Below are positions 8,178 to 16,595 of a stretch of 35,823 bases of DNA, piece after piece (positions within the stretch are counted from its first letter, which is position 1; the number at the start of each line of letters is the position of its first letter). Origin of the DNA: Bacteroidales bacterium (GTDB lineage Bacteria > Bacteroidota > Bacteroidia > Bacteroidales > UBA932); NCBI GenBank assembly GCA_017509685.1, contig JAFWPA010000074.1:1-35823 (forward strand). Direction: 5' to 3'. Position numbers and translations under genes: made by a program. The notes under the pieces were generated by a model. It did no database searches, was not told the origin of the DNA, and worked only from the letters and a program-made list of their open reading frames with translations.

Positions 8178-10448
8178 TTACAGTTCAAACACCACCGAGG
8201 AGTTGCCGCCCAGGGTGAGGGTCTTTCCGGCAACGGAGGCGGTTCCCAGCAGGGCGATGGGCTTGGTCAGGGAGTCGGAGATGGTGACCGACTTGGACTG
8301 GGCGCCCACGTTGTGGATAACCAGGAGCTTCTGGCTGCCGGCCGTCATGTACCAGGCGGCGATGGTCTTGGCGCCGGTGTTGGACTTGTTCAGGGTTGCG
8401 TGCTCGGAAATCTCACCTGCGGCCAGGGCCGGATAGGTGTTGCGCAGGCGGCTCCAGGACTGGTATACGTTCAGGAGGGAACCTGCATCGGCCTTCTGAG
8501 CCTCCACGGAAATGTTGCTGGTGAGCATTTTGCTATCTACCTTATTCTCTACACCCTTCTTGGCGCAATCCTTGCCGGCCTTATCCCACATGATGGGCGT
8601 ACGCACGTATTCGTCTCCGTTGTCCTTCACGCCGTAATAGCCCAGTTCTTCACCCTGATAGATGAAGGGCTTGTCGGGAACGGTGAGGAGGATGGCGGCT
8701 GCCTGCTTCTCCTTGGCCACGTTGCGGCCAATCCAATCGGCCCAGCGGTTCTGGTCATGGTTGGTGAGGAAGAAGGAAGTAATGGCATCCTCGCGCTGCG
8801 CCTTGTGGTCGGAGACGAATCCCTTCACCGTGCTGGCCAGGTTCAGGCCGTTCTGGTCGTTCAGGGCTGCGCTTACCAGGGAGCCGAAGCCGAACTCGAA
8901 GCAGGAGGTAAGGGACTGATAGTAATACTTCTCCGTGGAGCCGTGGTCGTCCCACTCTTCGGCCACCATGAAGATGTTGCCGGAATGGCTCTTCTTATAG
9001 GTTTCGTTGATGCGGTCGTACCATTTTTTCAGGAGGACGCGGTTGGATGCATGGTTGTAAGAGCTGATGCCGCCGCAGATGTGCTTCACGGCATCCAGGC
9101 GCAGGCCGTCCACGCCCATATTGATCCACTTGTCGGCCGATGCCGCCAGATCCTTGAAGCAGGCGTTGTCCTGGGCACTGTTCACGTCACCGTAATTGAG
9201 GTCCGGCATCCAGTCGGAGAAGCAGCCCATATAATAGAGGCTTTCAACGTTGGTGTCGGTGAGTTCGATCCGATACCGGCCCGAACCCGTGAACCACATG
9301 TCTCCGCCTTCCGATACCAGGTTGTAGACGCTGCCCTCGGTGGGATTGCCGCTGCCGGCGCCGAACTTGGCGTTCCAGTTGTCCTCCGGCCGCACCAGAA
9401 GTCCGTATTTGCCGTTCATCTCCACGATGAGATAGAGCGTTCCGTCTCCGTTATCCACAAATTTCACAGCAGAGCCGTTGCCACCTTCCTTCCACAGCCA
9501 GATGTTCCATTTGGAACTGCCGGATTTTACGGCTTCGTCCGTTTTGGAAATCTTCATTTTGGGAGCACCTCCGGAAATCTTCTTCCATTCGCCGGAATCG
9601 TAGTTGGTTCCTGTGAGCATGGGGAATTTCTTGTAATCGGAAGACGGGTTGGAGGAAATGAAATAATAGTCACGGTAAGGACTGGATGCATTGGACACCG
9701 CTTCCTTGAACCAGGCGTTGTTCTTGCCGCTGTGGTTGAGGACGTAGTCCATATAGATCTGGATATTCTTGGCGTGAGCCGCCGCAATCAGATCCTTGAA
9801 ATCGGCCTCGGCCTTCTCTGCGGTGTGCTCCCCTACTGCATACAGCGGGTTCAGGGAATAATAGTCGTTCACATCGTAGGCGTGATAGGAGCTGGTGGGA
9901 TGGGCAGGACTCAGCCACAGGGCCGTAACGCCCATTTCGTCCAGGTAATCCAGCTTGCTCTCAATACCCTTGAAATCGCCGATTCCGTCACCGTCGCTGT
10001 CGGCGAAGCTGTAAATGAGCAGCTGATAGGTGGTGGAAGCCCGCTTGGTGCCGTCGAAAGCCGCCGGCGCGGGAACCACGTCCTTCGCCTCCCCGCTGGT
10101 GTCGCCACTCTGCTTGACAGCCACCTCCCGGGTGAGAGAACCCAGTTTGAATGTCATTTTTCCGTTCCGCTCGGCCGATGCATTGTAGGCCGCCGATACG
10201 CTCACGGTGGCATCGCCGCTGCCCGATGCGGGACTGGGCTGGATCCAGCTGTTGGAAACCGTGACGGTCCATTTGCCGGAGGCCGTCACCTTGACCTGTT
10301 CCACCTGGGTACCGTCCGGTGAGAAGGTGAGCGACGAAGGAGTCACCTCCAGCTTTTCTTCCACCGGAGTGACAGGGTTCTCCTTCGGGGTGCACGCAGA
10401 CACCGCCACAAGGAGCAGCGCCGAAAGAATGACAGATATACGTTTCAT
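8178..10448 (-). CDS. GH13 alpha-amylase with BACON domain (SusG-like lipoprotein)
   Basis: A 756-residue lipoprotein (VSAC lipobox, Cys19) that should hydrolyse alpha-1,4-glucans at the cell surface. A BACON domain covers about 32-115. The GH13 barrel starts near 138 and shows a Ca-binding-like DSDGDGIGD (150-158), region I DYVLNH (234-239), region II GLRLDAVKH with nucleophile Asp452, region III VAEEW with acid/base Glu497, and region IV TNHD with Asp565. About 125 residues (284-408) are inserted before region II, the place where SusG carries its CBM58, and likely form a binding module. A start nine bases upstream would be TTG; ATG 10448 is chosen because it gives a standard signal peptide. 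Confidence 0.93.
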   Translation of the reverse strand: MKRISVILSALLLVAVSACTPKENPVTPVEEKLEVTPSSLTFSPDGTQVEQVKVTASGKWTVTVSNSWIQPSPASGSGDATVSVSAAYNASAERNGKMTFKLGSLTREVAVKQSGDTSGEAKDVVPAPAAFDGTKRASTTYQLLIYSFADSDGDGIGDFKGIESKLDYLDEMGVTALWLSPAHPTSSYHAYDVNDYYSLNPLYAVGEHTAEKAEADFKDLIAAAHAKNIQIYMDYVLNHSGKNNAWFKEAVSNASSPYRDYYFISSNPSSDYKKFPMLTGTNYDSGEWKKISGGAPKMKISKTDEAVKSGSSKWNIWLWKEGGNGSAVKFVDNGDGTLYLIVEMNGKYGLLVRPEDNWNAKFGAGSGNPTEGSVYNLVSEGGDMWFTGSGRYRIELTDTNVESLYYMGCFSDWMPDLNYGDVNSAQDNACFKDLAASADKWINMGVDGLRLDAVKHICGGISSYNHASNRVLLKKWYDRINETYKKSHSGNIFMVAEEWDDHGSTEKYYYQSLTSCFEFGFGSLVSAALNDQNGLNLASTVKGFVSDHKAQREDAITSFFLTNHDQNRWADWIGRNVAKEKQAAAILLTVPDKPFIYQGEELGYYGVKDNGDEYVRTPIMWDKAGKDCAKKGVENKVDSKMLTSNISVEAQKADAGSLLNVYQSWSRLRNTYPALAAGEISEHATLNKSNTGAKTIAAWYMTAGSQKLLVIHNVGAQSKSVTISDSLTKPIALLGTASVAGKTLTLGGNSSVVFEL

Positions 10449-10467
10449 AGGCTTCAAAAATTGGCAA

Positions 10468-10493
10468 GCGGGTGCCCGGTCAGGGGCGCCCGC
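10468..10493 (-). other. Intra-operon hairpin between the SusF-like and GH13 genes
   Basis: A 10-bp GC-rich inverted repeat (10468-10477 and 10484-10493, one mismatch, 6-nt loop) fills the short gap after the SusF-like stop. On the minus strand the T run lies before it, not after, so it is not an intrinsic terminator for this operon. It may block 3' decay and set the ratio of binding proteins to enzymes. Confidence 0.5.
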
Positions 10494-10503
10494 CTAAAAA
10501 AAA

Positions 10504-13500
10504 CTACTTGACGGTGATGGTTTCAGCAGCCGGATCGTAGGAAACGGCATAGGTATCGAGACCTGTGACCGTAATGTTGGAACCGTCATGCACCACCTCA
10601 AAAGGAGTGCCGGCGGCCACGAAGGAGCCGCCGCGGTTCACGGCCCAAGCGGCGCCCTTGCGGAGCTTCCATCCGTCTGCAGTGGTCATGCCGGCGGCAA
10701 ACCATTTGGCGCCGTCGTACATCATGAAGACATCGTTGCCCCAGCCGTTGAAGTCGCCGACAATGCCCCAGAACTCGCCCGTGAGGGTGATGGTTTCTGC
10801 CGTGGGATCGTAAACGACCATATAGGTACCTTCGGCACCGGTGATGTTATCGCCGTTGTTGACTACAGCAAAGGCTTCCTCGGCAGCGGCGAAGGTACCG
10901 CCCCGGTTTTCGTCCCAGTTGCCATATTTTCTGATCTTGAACAGATCGGTGGCAGCCAGGGTGACGGGAGCAATGCTGTACCACTTGCCGTCAGCGCCCA
11001 GGTTCATGGGAACATCGTTGTTCCAGTTGAATCCGTCAATGGAGGCAATGGAACCCACGACACCCCAGACCAGGGTACCCAGCATGTCGGTATTGGCATT
11101 GTAAACCAGCTGGTACTTGCCGGAGAGCGGAATGTTGCCACCGTTTTGGTATGCCTGCACGAAGACACCGTCATTGGCCAGTGCAGAGCAGCCGCGGTTC
11201 ACGCCCCAGTCGTGGTTCAGACGGATCTTGCAACCTTCTGCGGAAGCCTCAATGACAGGGCTCACAAAGATGCCGGGAGCCACTTCCGTCATATCCACGT
11301 CCGTATTCCAGTCACCATCGATACCGATGACGGACCAGGTGTCGCCCAGGACGGTACCGGCCTCGTAGATCACGATGGTCTCCTTGTCGGCATCGTAGTA
11401 GATATCGTAGGAGCCGGCGGCCGGCACCTTCATGTTGGCACCGTTATTCACCACGGCAACGGCCTCACCCAGGGTAAGGGTATAGGCGCCTTCTTCCGCA
11501 GAATCAACACCGCGGTTGAAGCTCCATTCGTGGTTGAAACGGATCTTGAACTCGGAATCAGCCGTCAGTTCCAGACCCTTGTACGTGAACATGGTTCCGT
11601 TCTTGGTCATGTCAAAGTCCGTATCCCAGTTGGACTCGCCCACGGTGCCGATGATGCTCCAGGGGCCTTCCTTGGTGTCCACATAGTCGCTTTCACCGGT
11701 CTTGGTGAGGACAGCGTGGTAAGGAGTGGTGGAAATGTAGAGCTGGACATCGTAAACGGCGCCTTCGGCTTCCTTGATGTTGGAGCCGTCCTGCACCAGG
11801 TCGTCCAGACTGCCGCCCAGGTTGATATCCCAGGCCTCGTTCATGCGGAACTTCCACTCGGTGCCCTTGATGATTTCCACTTCCTTGACCGTCCAGCAGT
11901 CCTTGTCGGCGTTGTACTCCATCGGGTACATGTCGGAAGCCCAGCTGTTGCCGGAGAAACCGCCGATGATACCCACCGAAGTGACAGGGGTCACCTTGAC
12001 GGTAAGCTCGGCCAGGTCGGCCACGGCCTTGTAATAGGTAACCTCGGAGCCTTCCAGGATGTTGCCGGCGCCGTCGGAGGTGAGCTCGTAAACGGTCCAG
12101 ATACCGTCTTCCTGAGGCTGGCTGTCCTTTACGAAGCCCCATTCACCGTTGTCCCAGTTGGGAGCCGGAGTGAACTTGAAGCCCCATTCGCCGCCCAGGT
12201 TGGCGAAACCTTCGTACTGGCCTTCACCGTTGCCGGCGAAGACGGTCTTGCTGTGATCCCAGCCATTGTGGCTGCCGGGAACGTAGAGCATGTCGGGGAA
12301 CGAAGTGTTGACGTACTTGATGGCGAACGGGACCTTGCCCACGGACACCACAATCTTATACTCACCGTCCTTCTCCACGGCGATATTGCCGCCGGAAAGG
12401 CTATAACCGGTCTCGGCGTCGCCGCCCAGGGACATGGTCCAGTCGTGGTTGAAACGCATCTTGAATTCACCGGTCTTGAACACGGTCACGGCGCTGAATT
12501 CCTTGGCATCGGCGTTGTACTCCAGGTCTACATCCTGACCCCAGCCGTAGTCACCCACGGCCGAGCCGATGAGGCTGAGGCTCTTGAACTGCACCATGGC
12601 AATGGTGTTGAGCTTCTTGTTCAGTTCGATGTAATACACACCGGAAGGAACCTTGATGTTGTCGGCAGCACCTACCTCACCGATGGCCGTTGCGCAGTCA
12701 CCGGAACCGGCCTCGTTCACTTCCACCACGCCGCCGAAGTCACCTTCCCACGCGGGAACCGGGGAGAACTTGAACTCGACGTCGGAACCATCGGCCGTGG
12801 TGAGATCCACGATACCCTGGTACAGGCCCTTGACGGCGGCGCTGTGCAGGATGGTAGGGGCAGTAGCAGGATCCCAGCCCTGGTAGCTGCCCGGCATATA
12901 CAGCTCTTCGGCGAAGGTGGCCGTATAAGTGGTCACCGTAGCGGTGGCCGTACCGGAAGGAACACCGTTGGGCAGGGAGGCGCAATAGGCAACAACCTCC
13001 AGGAAGATCTCGTTTTCGGCCTCTTCCACACCGCCGGCGGCGATGATGGCCTCGTTGAGCTGGTCAACGGTTACCACCAGGTTGGTTTCCTCGATGGGGG
13101 CCTCGGTAAGCTTAACCTTCTTGGGGCCCTCCACTTCGTCGGAGTCACCGGCCTCGCTCTTCACATTGGCCGGGATAATGGACAGCAGCACATCGTAGGT
13201 CACCTTCTCGCCATAAACCAGACGGGCGGGTTCCCAGGCAAGGAGGGCAATCTCTCCCATGGGATCGGTAGGATCCAGAACGGCCTCTTCGACGGCCTCT
13301 TCAATGACAGGAGCCACGGCGTCGCCGGCCGCATACACGGTGATACGGATATTGGCCGATTTCAGCTGCTTGTCGCCGTTGGGAACGGAAACGTAGAGCA
13401 GCAGGGAGAACATGTCATTGTCGGGGAGACCGGCAATCTTGGAATACAGCAGCGTACGGAATGCGGACTTGGTCCAGGTCACATAGTTGGCCTTGGTGGT

Positions 13501-13755
13501 AGCCAGAGCCACGGGATCCTCACCGTAAGCGGCATAGAGCGTGTAATCCAGACCCTCGTCCAGGAAGCGGTAGGGGCTCCAGGAGAAAGTCACATCCTCG
13601 TCCATGGTATCCGTGGTGATGAGAATGTCATTGTGAGCGTAAAGCTCAGGTGCTACCGGAGCTTTGGAGAAGGCGTCCTCCTGCTCGATCTTGGCGCAGG
13701 AAGCCATTCCTGCCACCAAAGCAGCAACAGCAAATATATTGAATAATCTTTTCAT
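10504..13755 (-). CDS. Giant SusF-like surface glycan-binding lipoprotein, eight tandem modules
   Basis: A 1083-residue lipoprotein (ASC lipobox, Cys20). After two SusE-type Ig-like domains (about 30-140 and 150-280), eight SusE/F-type carbohydrate-binding modules follow: about 281-390, 391-482, 485-590, 591-695, 697-800, 803-896, 897-993 and 995-1083. Six (2, 4, 5, 6, 7, 8) share a core of Lys-x-Arg, a variable stretch, Trp-x-x-Asn/Ser-x-Gly (for example FKIRFNHEWSFNRG, 736-749); modules 1 and 3 form a second type (FKFSPVPAW, FKFTPAPNW). B. thetaiotaomicron SusF has only three such modules in about 485 residues. It should hold alpha-glucan at the outer membrane for the SusCD porter and the GH13 enzyme. 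The ligand is inferred from context. Confidence 0.88.
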   Translation of the reverse strand: MKRLFNIFAVAALVAGMASCAKIEQEDAFSKAPVAPELYAHNDILITTDTMDEDVTFSWSPYRFLDEGLDYTLYAAYGEDPVALATTKANYVTWTKSAFRTLLYSKIAGLPDNDMFSLLLYVSVPNGDKQLKSANIRITVYAAGDAVAPVIEEAVEEAVLDPTDPMGEIALLAWEPARLVYGEKVTYDVLLSIIPANVKSEAGDSDEVEGPKKVKLTEAPIEETNLVVTVDQLNEAIIAAGGVEEAENEIFLEVVAYCASLPNGVPSGTATATVTTYTATFAEELYMPGSYQGWDPATAPTILHSAAVKGLYQGIVDLTTADGSDVEFKFSPVPAWEGDFGGVVEVNEAGSGDCATAIGEVGAADNIKVPSGVYYIELNKKLNTIAMVQFKSLSLIGSAVGDYGWGQDVDLEYNADAKEFSAVTVFKTGEFKMRFNHDWTMSLGGDAETGYSLSGGNIAVEKDGEYKIVVSVGKVPFAIKYVNTSFPDMLYVPGSHNGWDHSKTVFAGNGEGQYEGFANLGGEWGFKFTPAPNWDNGEWGFVKDSQPQEDGIWTVYELTSDGAGNILEGSEVTYYKAVADLAELTVKVTPVTSVGIIGGFSGNSWASDMYPMEYNADKDCWTVKEVEIIKGTEWKFRMNEAWDINLGGSLDDLVQDGSNIKEAEGAVYDVQLYISTTPYHAVLTKTGESDYVDTKEGPWSIIGTVGESNWDTDFDMTKNGTMFTYKGLELTADSEFKIRFNHEWSFNRGVDSAEEGAYTLTLGEAVAVVNNGANMKVPAAGSYDIYYDADKETIVIYEAGTVLGDTWSVIGIDGDWNTDVDMTEVAPGIFVSPVIEASAEGCKIRLNHDWGVNRGCSALANDGVFVQAYQNGGNIPLSGKYQLVYNANTDMLGTLVWGVVGSIASIDGFNWNNDVPMNLGADGKWYSIAPVTLAATDLFKIRKYGNWDENRGGTFAAAEEAFAVVNNGDNITGAEGTYMVVYDPTAETITLTGEFWGIVGDFNGWGNDVFMMYDGAKWFAAGMTTADGWKLRKGAAWAVNRGGSFVAAGTPFEVVHDGSNITVTGLDTYAVSYDPAAETITVK

Positions 13756-13771
13756 CTTTTTGCAGGATTAA

Positions 13772-14890
13772 CTATTTCTTCACCATTTCAAGTACCATAG
13801 GGGTACGGTTGGCATGCAGGATGAATTTGTAAGTACCTCCGTCGGTGACGGGAATGTTGGCAGAGTCACCGCCCTGTACAAGGTCAAAGCCGCCGGGAAC
13901 GGCGTCGGAAGCCTTGAGCGGGCCACCGTACTTGAACTTGTCCCAGGCTTCGTTCAGGTGCACCAGGAACTCGTCGCCGGAAGCCAGGGCCACTTCTTCA
14001 ATCACCCAGAGGTTGTTCTGGTCATCGTACTGGAATTTCACGTCGGAAGACCAGCCGGAAGCGGCGAAACTGCCGATGAGGCCTACACCCGCGGCCAGAT
14101 GCGTACGGGAAGCCGTCTTCTTGTTCTTGTTGAACTCGATGATATTGATGGGTTCGTCTGCAGGCACACCCCAGTTACCATCCTTGTCACCGTAATCCCA
14201 GCCGTCCCAGGTGGCCTCATAGCCATCCTTACCGCCGAGCCAGGCGCCGTCCATATAGAGTTTGAGCGGGCAGATGCCGGGGGTGTTGTCGGCGTCTTCT
14301 TTCAGTTGTACGAGGGTACGGAAAACGCCGGAACCGCCTTCCACTTCCCAGACACGCCAGGGCTCCTTGTCGTTGTTGTCACCCCAACTGTTGTAGTAAC
14401 CCGGGAAGAATACCCAGGACTTCGGCGGATCGTAGGTGGTAACATTGAAGGAAATGGTATTGCTGGATTTGATGGAAGGGGCGTTGAGTCCGCTGGTGGC
14501 GGCCTCAACCCACACAGTCATGGGGCTGGTGGCATTGCGGGGCAGGGAAAGGTCGGACACGGCCAGGCTGTTCAGGTCTTCCTTGGCAAGGGAAAGGAAG
14601 GTGGAGGAGGTAGAACCCAGAAGGGCGCTGTATTCCTTCCCGTCCACCGTTGTCTGTGCCATGACGGAATAGTCAATCTGAGTAGATACGCCGAAGTCGG
14701 CGGGAGACCAGATAAAGACCACGGACTCCACCTTGTTGTTGTTGGCGTTCACCTGAACGTCGGACATGGGCTGCACGACAGGTGCGACGAACTTGGATTC
14801 GTCGGCGATCTGCGTCTTCACGAACTCACGTTCGCAGGCGCAGAGCGCAAGAAGGGCCGATACGACTGCTATGTATTTGTTTGTTTTCAT
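13772..14890 (-). CDS. SusE-like surface starch-binding lipoprotein
   Basis: A 372-residue lipoprotein (signal with LCAC, likely Cys19) of normal SusE size. An N-terminal Ig-like domain (about 30-150; the PMSDVQVNANN stretch at 41-51 is typical) leads to two carbohydrate-binding modules, about 157-262 (FFPGYYNSWGD) and 268-372 (GLIGSFAASGW, then HLNEAWDKFKYGG). The second module keeps the Trp/Gly core seen in the giant SusF-like protein; the first is of the other type. It lies 12 nt after SusD and 16 nt before the SusF-like gene. It probably binds malto-oligosaccharides at the cell surface. Confidence 0.9.
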   Translation of the reverse strand: MKTNKYIAVVSALLALCACEREFVKTQIADESKFVAPVVQPMSDVQVNANNNKVESVVFIWSPADFGVSTQIDYSVMAQTTVDGKEYSALLGSTSSTFLSLAKEDLNSLAVSDLSLPRNATSPMTVWVEAATSGLNAPSIKSSNTISFNVTTYDPPKSWVFFPGYYNSWGDNNDKEPWRVWEVEGGSGVFRTLVQLKEDADNTPGICPLKLYMDGAWLGGKDGYEATWDGWDYGDKDGNWGVPADEPINIIEFNKNKKTASRTHLAAGVGLIGSFAASGWSSDVKFQYDDQNNLWVIEEVALASGDEFLVHLNEAWDKFKYGGPLKASDAVPGGFDLVQGGDSANIPVTDGGTYKFILHANRTPMVLEMVKK

Positions 14891-14902
14891 AGGATCAATC
14901 TA

Positions 14903-16591
14903 TTAATAGCCAGAGTTCTGTTTCAGGGAAGTGTTGGCAGTACGGTCGCTCAGGATAATGGGATAAACCTGCATGTAGGCGGGAATGGTAGCCTTACCGT
15001 TCTTGACGCCGGCCTTGTAGGGCCAGGGGAACTGCATGGAGGTAAAGTATCCGTAGCGGATGAGGTCGGTGCGGCGGTGGCCTTCGAGCATGAGCTCGCG
15101 GGCGCGCTCGGCCAGCAGGAAGTCGAGGGTGATGGAGTCGGGCATGCCTACGCCGGCACGGTCGCGGAGAGCCTTCACGTAGCTCACAGCCTTGCTGTCG
15201 GTGGTAACACCGTTATTCAGACGGGCATCGGCCTCAGCGTAGATGAGGTACATCTCGGCCAGACGGAAGATGGGATAGTCCATGGAGGAGAACTTGTAGT
15301 TGTCCACGGAAGCGTCGTTCACGTGGCCGTCGGTGTAAAGTCCGCTGAACTTCCAGCAGCGCCAGCCGCTGGAGACATCGGCCTTGTCAAACTCCTTGAT
15401 GCCTTCGTTGATGAGGAAGGCGCGCTTGTCGGAGTTCTCGCGGTCGTAGCCGAAGCCCTTGCCGGTCCAGTCCACACCCACCAGCTCGAAGTTGTTCACG
15501 TACTCGTTGGACACGTGGTAACCGTTCCAGTTCTCGGGGATGATACCGCTGCCGCCCACTCCCAGGAGGGTGGCCAGGCGCTGGTTCACATCGGCGCTCA
15601 TGAAGGCCGATGCCAGCGTGGTGGTACCGCCCCAGCTCTGGGCGTGATCCTTGTCATAATCCACGGCGAAGATGAATTCCTTCTCGGCGGAACCGTTGGT
15701 GGTGTTGTCCTGCTTCCACAGATTCTCGAAAACAGGCTCCAGGCTGTAGCCCATGCCGATCACGGCTTCGGCAGCATCCTTGGCTTTCTGCCATTCGGGG
15801 GTGCCGGGGGCATCGTCGGTGCGGGTGTATACCTCGGCGTTCAGGTAAATCTCGGCCAGGAGGGCGTTCACGGAACCCTTGGTGGCACGGGGATAAGGAA
15901 CGGCGCCGTAGGCGGGCATCGCTTCGCTGGCAGCAAGCTCTTCCAGTTCCTTGACCAGCCACTCATACAGGCCCTTGCGGCCCAGCTGCTTGGGCAGGGT
16001 ACCCTGGGAGATGTTCTCATAAGTGGCGAACGGAGGGTTGCCGTAGCAGTCCAGGAGAATCCAGTAGAACATGGCACGGTGGAAACGGGCCTCGGCCCTG
16101 TACTGCTCCACGGTAGCCTTGAGGTCGGACTGGCCGCGCTGCTCCAGGAGTTCCGGAGTGGTCTGGGCCAGATACTCGTTCACCAGGGTGACCCCCTTCA
16201 TGCAGCGGGTATAGACGGCTACCAGGGCGGCATTGTCGGCGGTGGTCCACTTGTCGTACTGGATATCGGACACATAGTCGTCCCCCCAGGTGCACTTGAA
16301 CGTATCCACGGAGAGTTCGTTCAGGTTGGTCCACTGGCGGACGAGTTCACTCTGTCCGGCATCGTCGAAATCCAGGTCGGAGGCGCCGGCGTCACCGGGG
16401 CTCACGAAGTTGTAATAGGCATTGATGTATGCCAGGCCGGCCATATAGCTGTCCGGGTTGGAATAGGCATCATCGGCGGCAGAGACGGTCTCGTCCAGCG
16501 GAACGGTGTTCAAATCCTTCAGGCAGGAGCAAGCCAGAACGGAAACCAGGGCCACCAGAATATATCTTGTTATTTTTTTCATGACTGTCAT
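14903..16591 (-). CDS. SusD-like starch-binding outer membrane lipoprotein
   Basis: A 562-residue SusD/RagB-family lipoprotein that caps the SusC porter and delivers glycan to it. The signal peptide ends in LACSC (lipid cysteine 21 or 23), followed by LKDLNTVPLDE, the usual SusD mature start. TPR-like helices are seen (YRAEARFHRAMFYWILLDCYG region, about 175-195), and the C-terminal part ends with the typical LLAERARELMLEGHRRTDLIRYG-like region. It begins 4 nt after the SusC stop; a second ATG nine bases further (16582) could be the real start since it begins MKKITRYIL. Function follows from the pairing with SusC. Confidence 0.95.
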   Translation of the reverse strand: MTVMKKITRYILVALVSVLACSCLKDLNTVPLDETVSAADDAYSNPDSYMAGLAYINAYYNFVSPGDAGASDLDFDDAGQSELVRQWTNLNELSVDTFKCTWGDDYVSDIQYDKWTTADNAALVAVYTRCMKGVTLVNEYLAQTTPELLEQRGQSDLKATVEQYRAEARFHRAMFYWILLDCYGNPPFATYENISQGTLPKQLGRKGLYEWLVKELEELAASEAMPAYGAVPYPRATKGSVNALLAEIYLNAEVYTRTDDAPGTPEWQKAKDAAEAVIGMGYSLEPVFENLWKQDNTTNGSAEKEFIFAVDYDKDHAQSWGGTTTLASAFMSADVNQRLATLLGVGGSGIIPENWNGYHVSNEYVNNFELVGVDWTGKGFGYDRENSDKRAFLINEGIKEFDKADVSSGWRCWKFSGLYTDGHVNDASVDNYKFSSMDYPIFRLAEMYLIYAEADARLNNGVTTDSKAVSYVKALRDRAGVGMPDSITLDFLLAERARELMLEGHRRTDLIRYGYFTSMQFPWPYKAGVKNGKATIPAYMQVYPIILSDRTANTSLKQNSGY

Positions 16592-16595
16592 CCGA

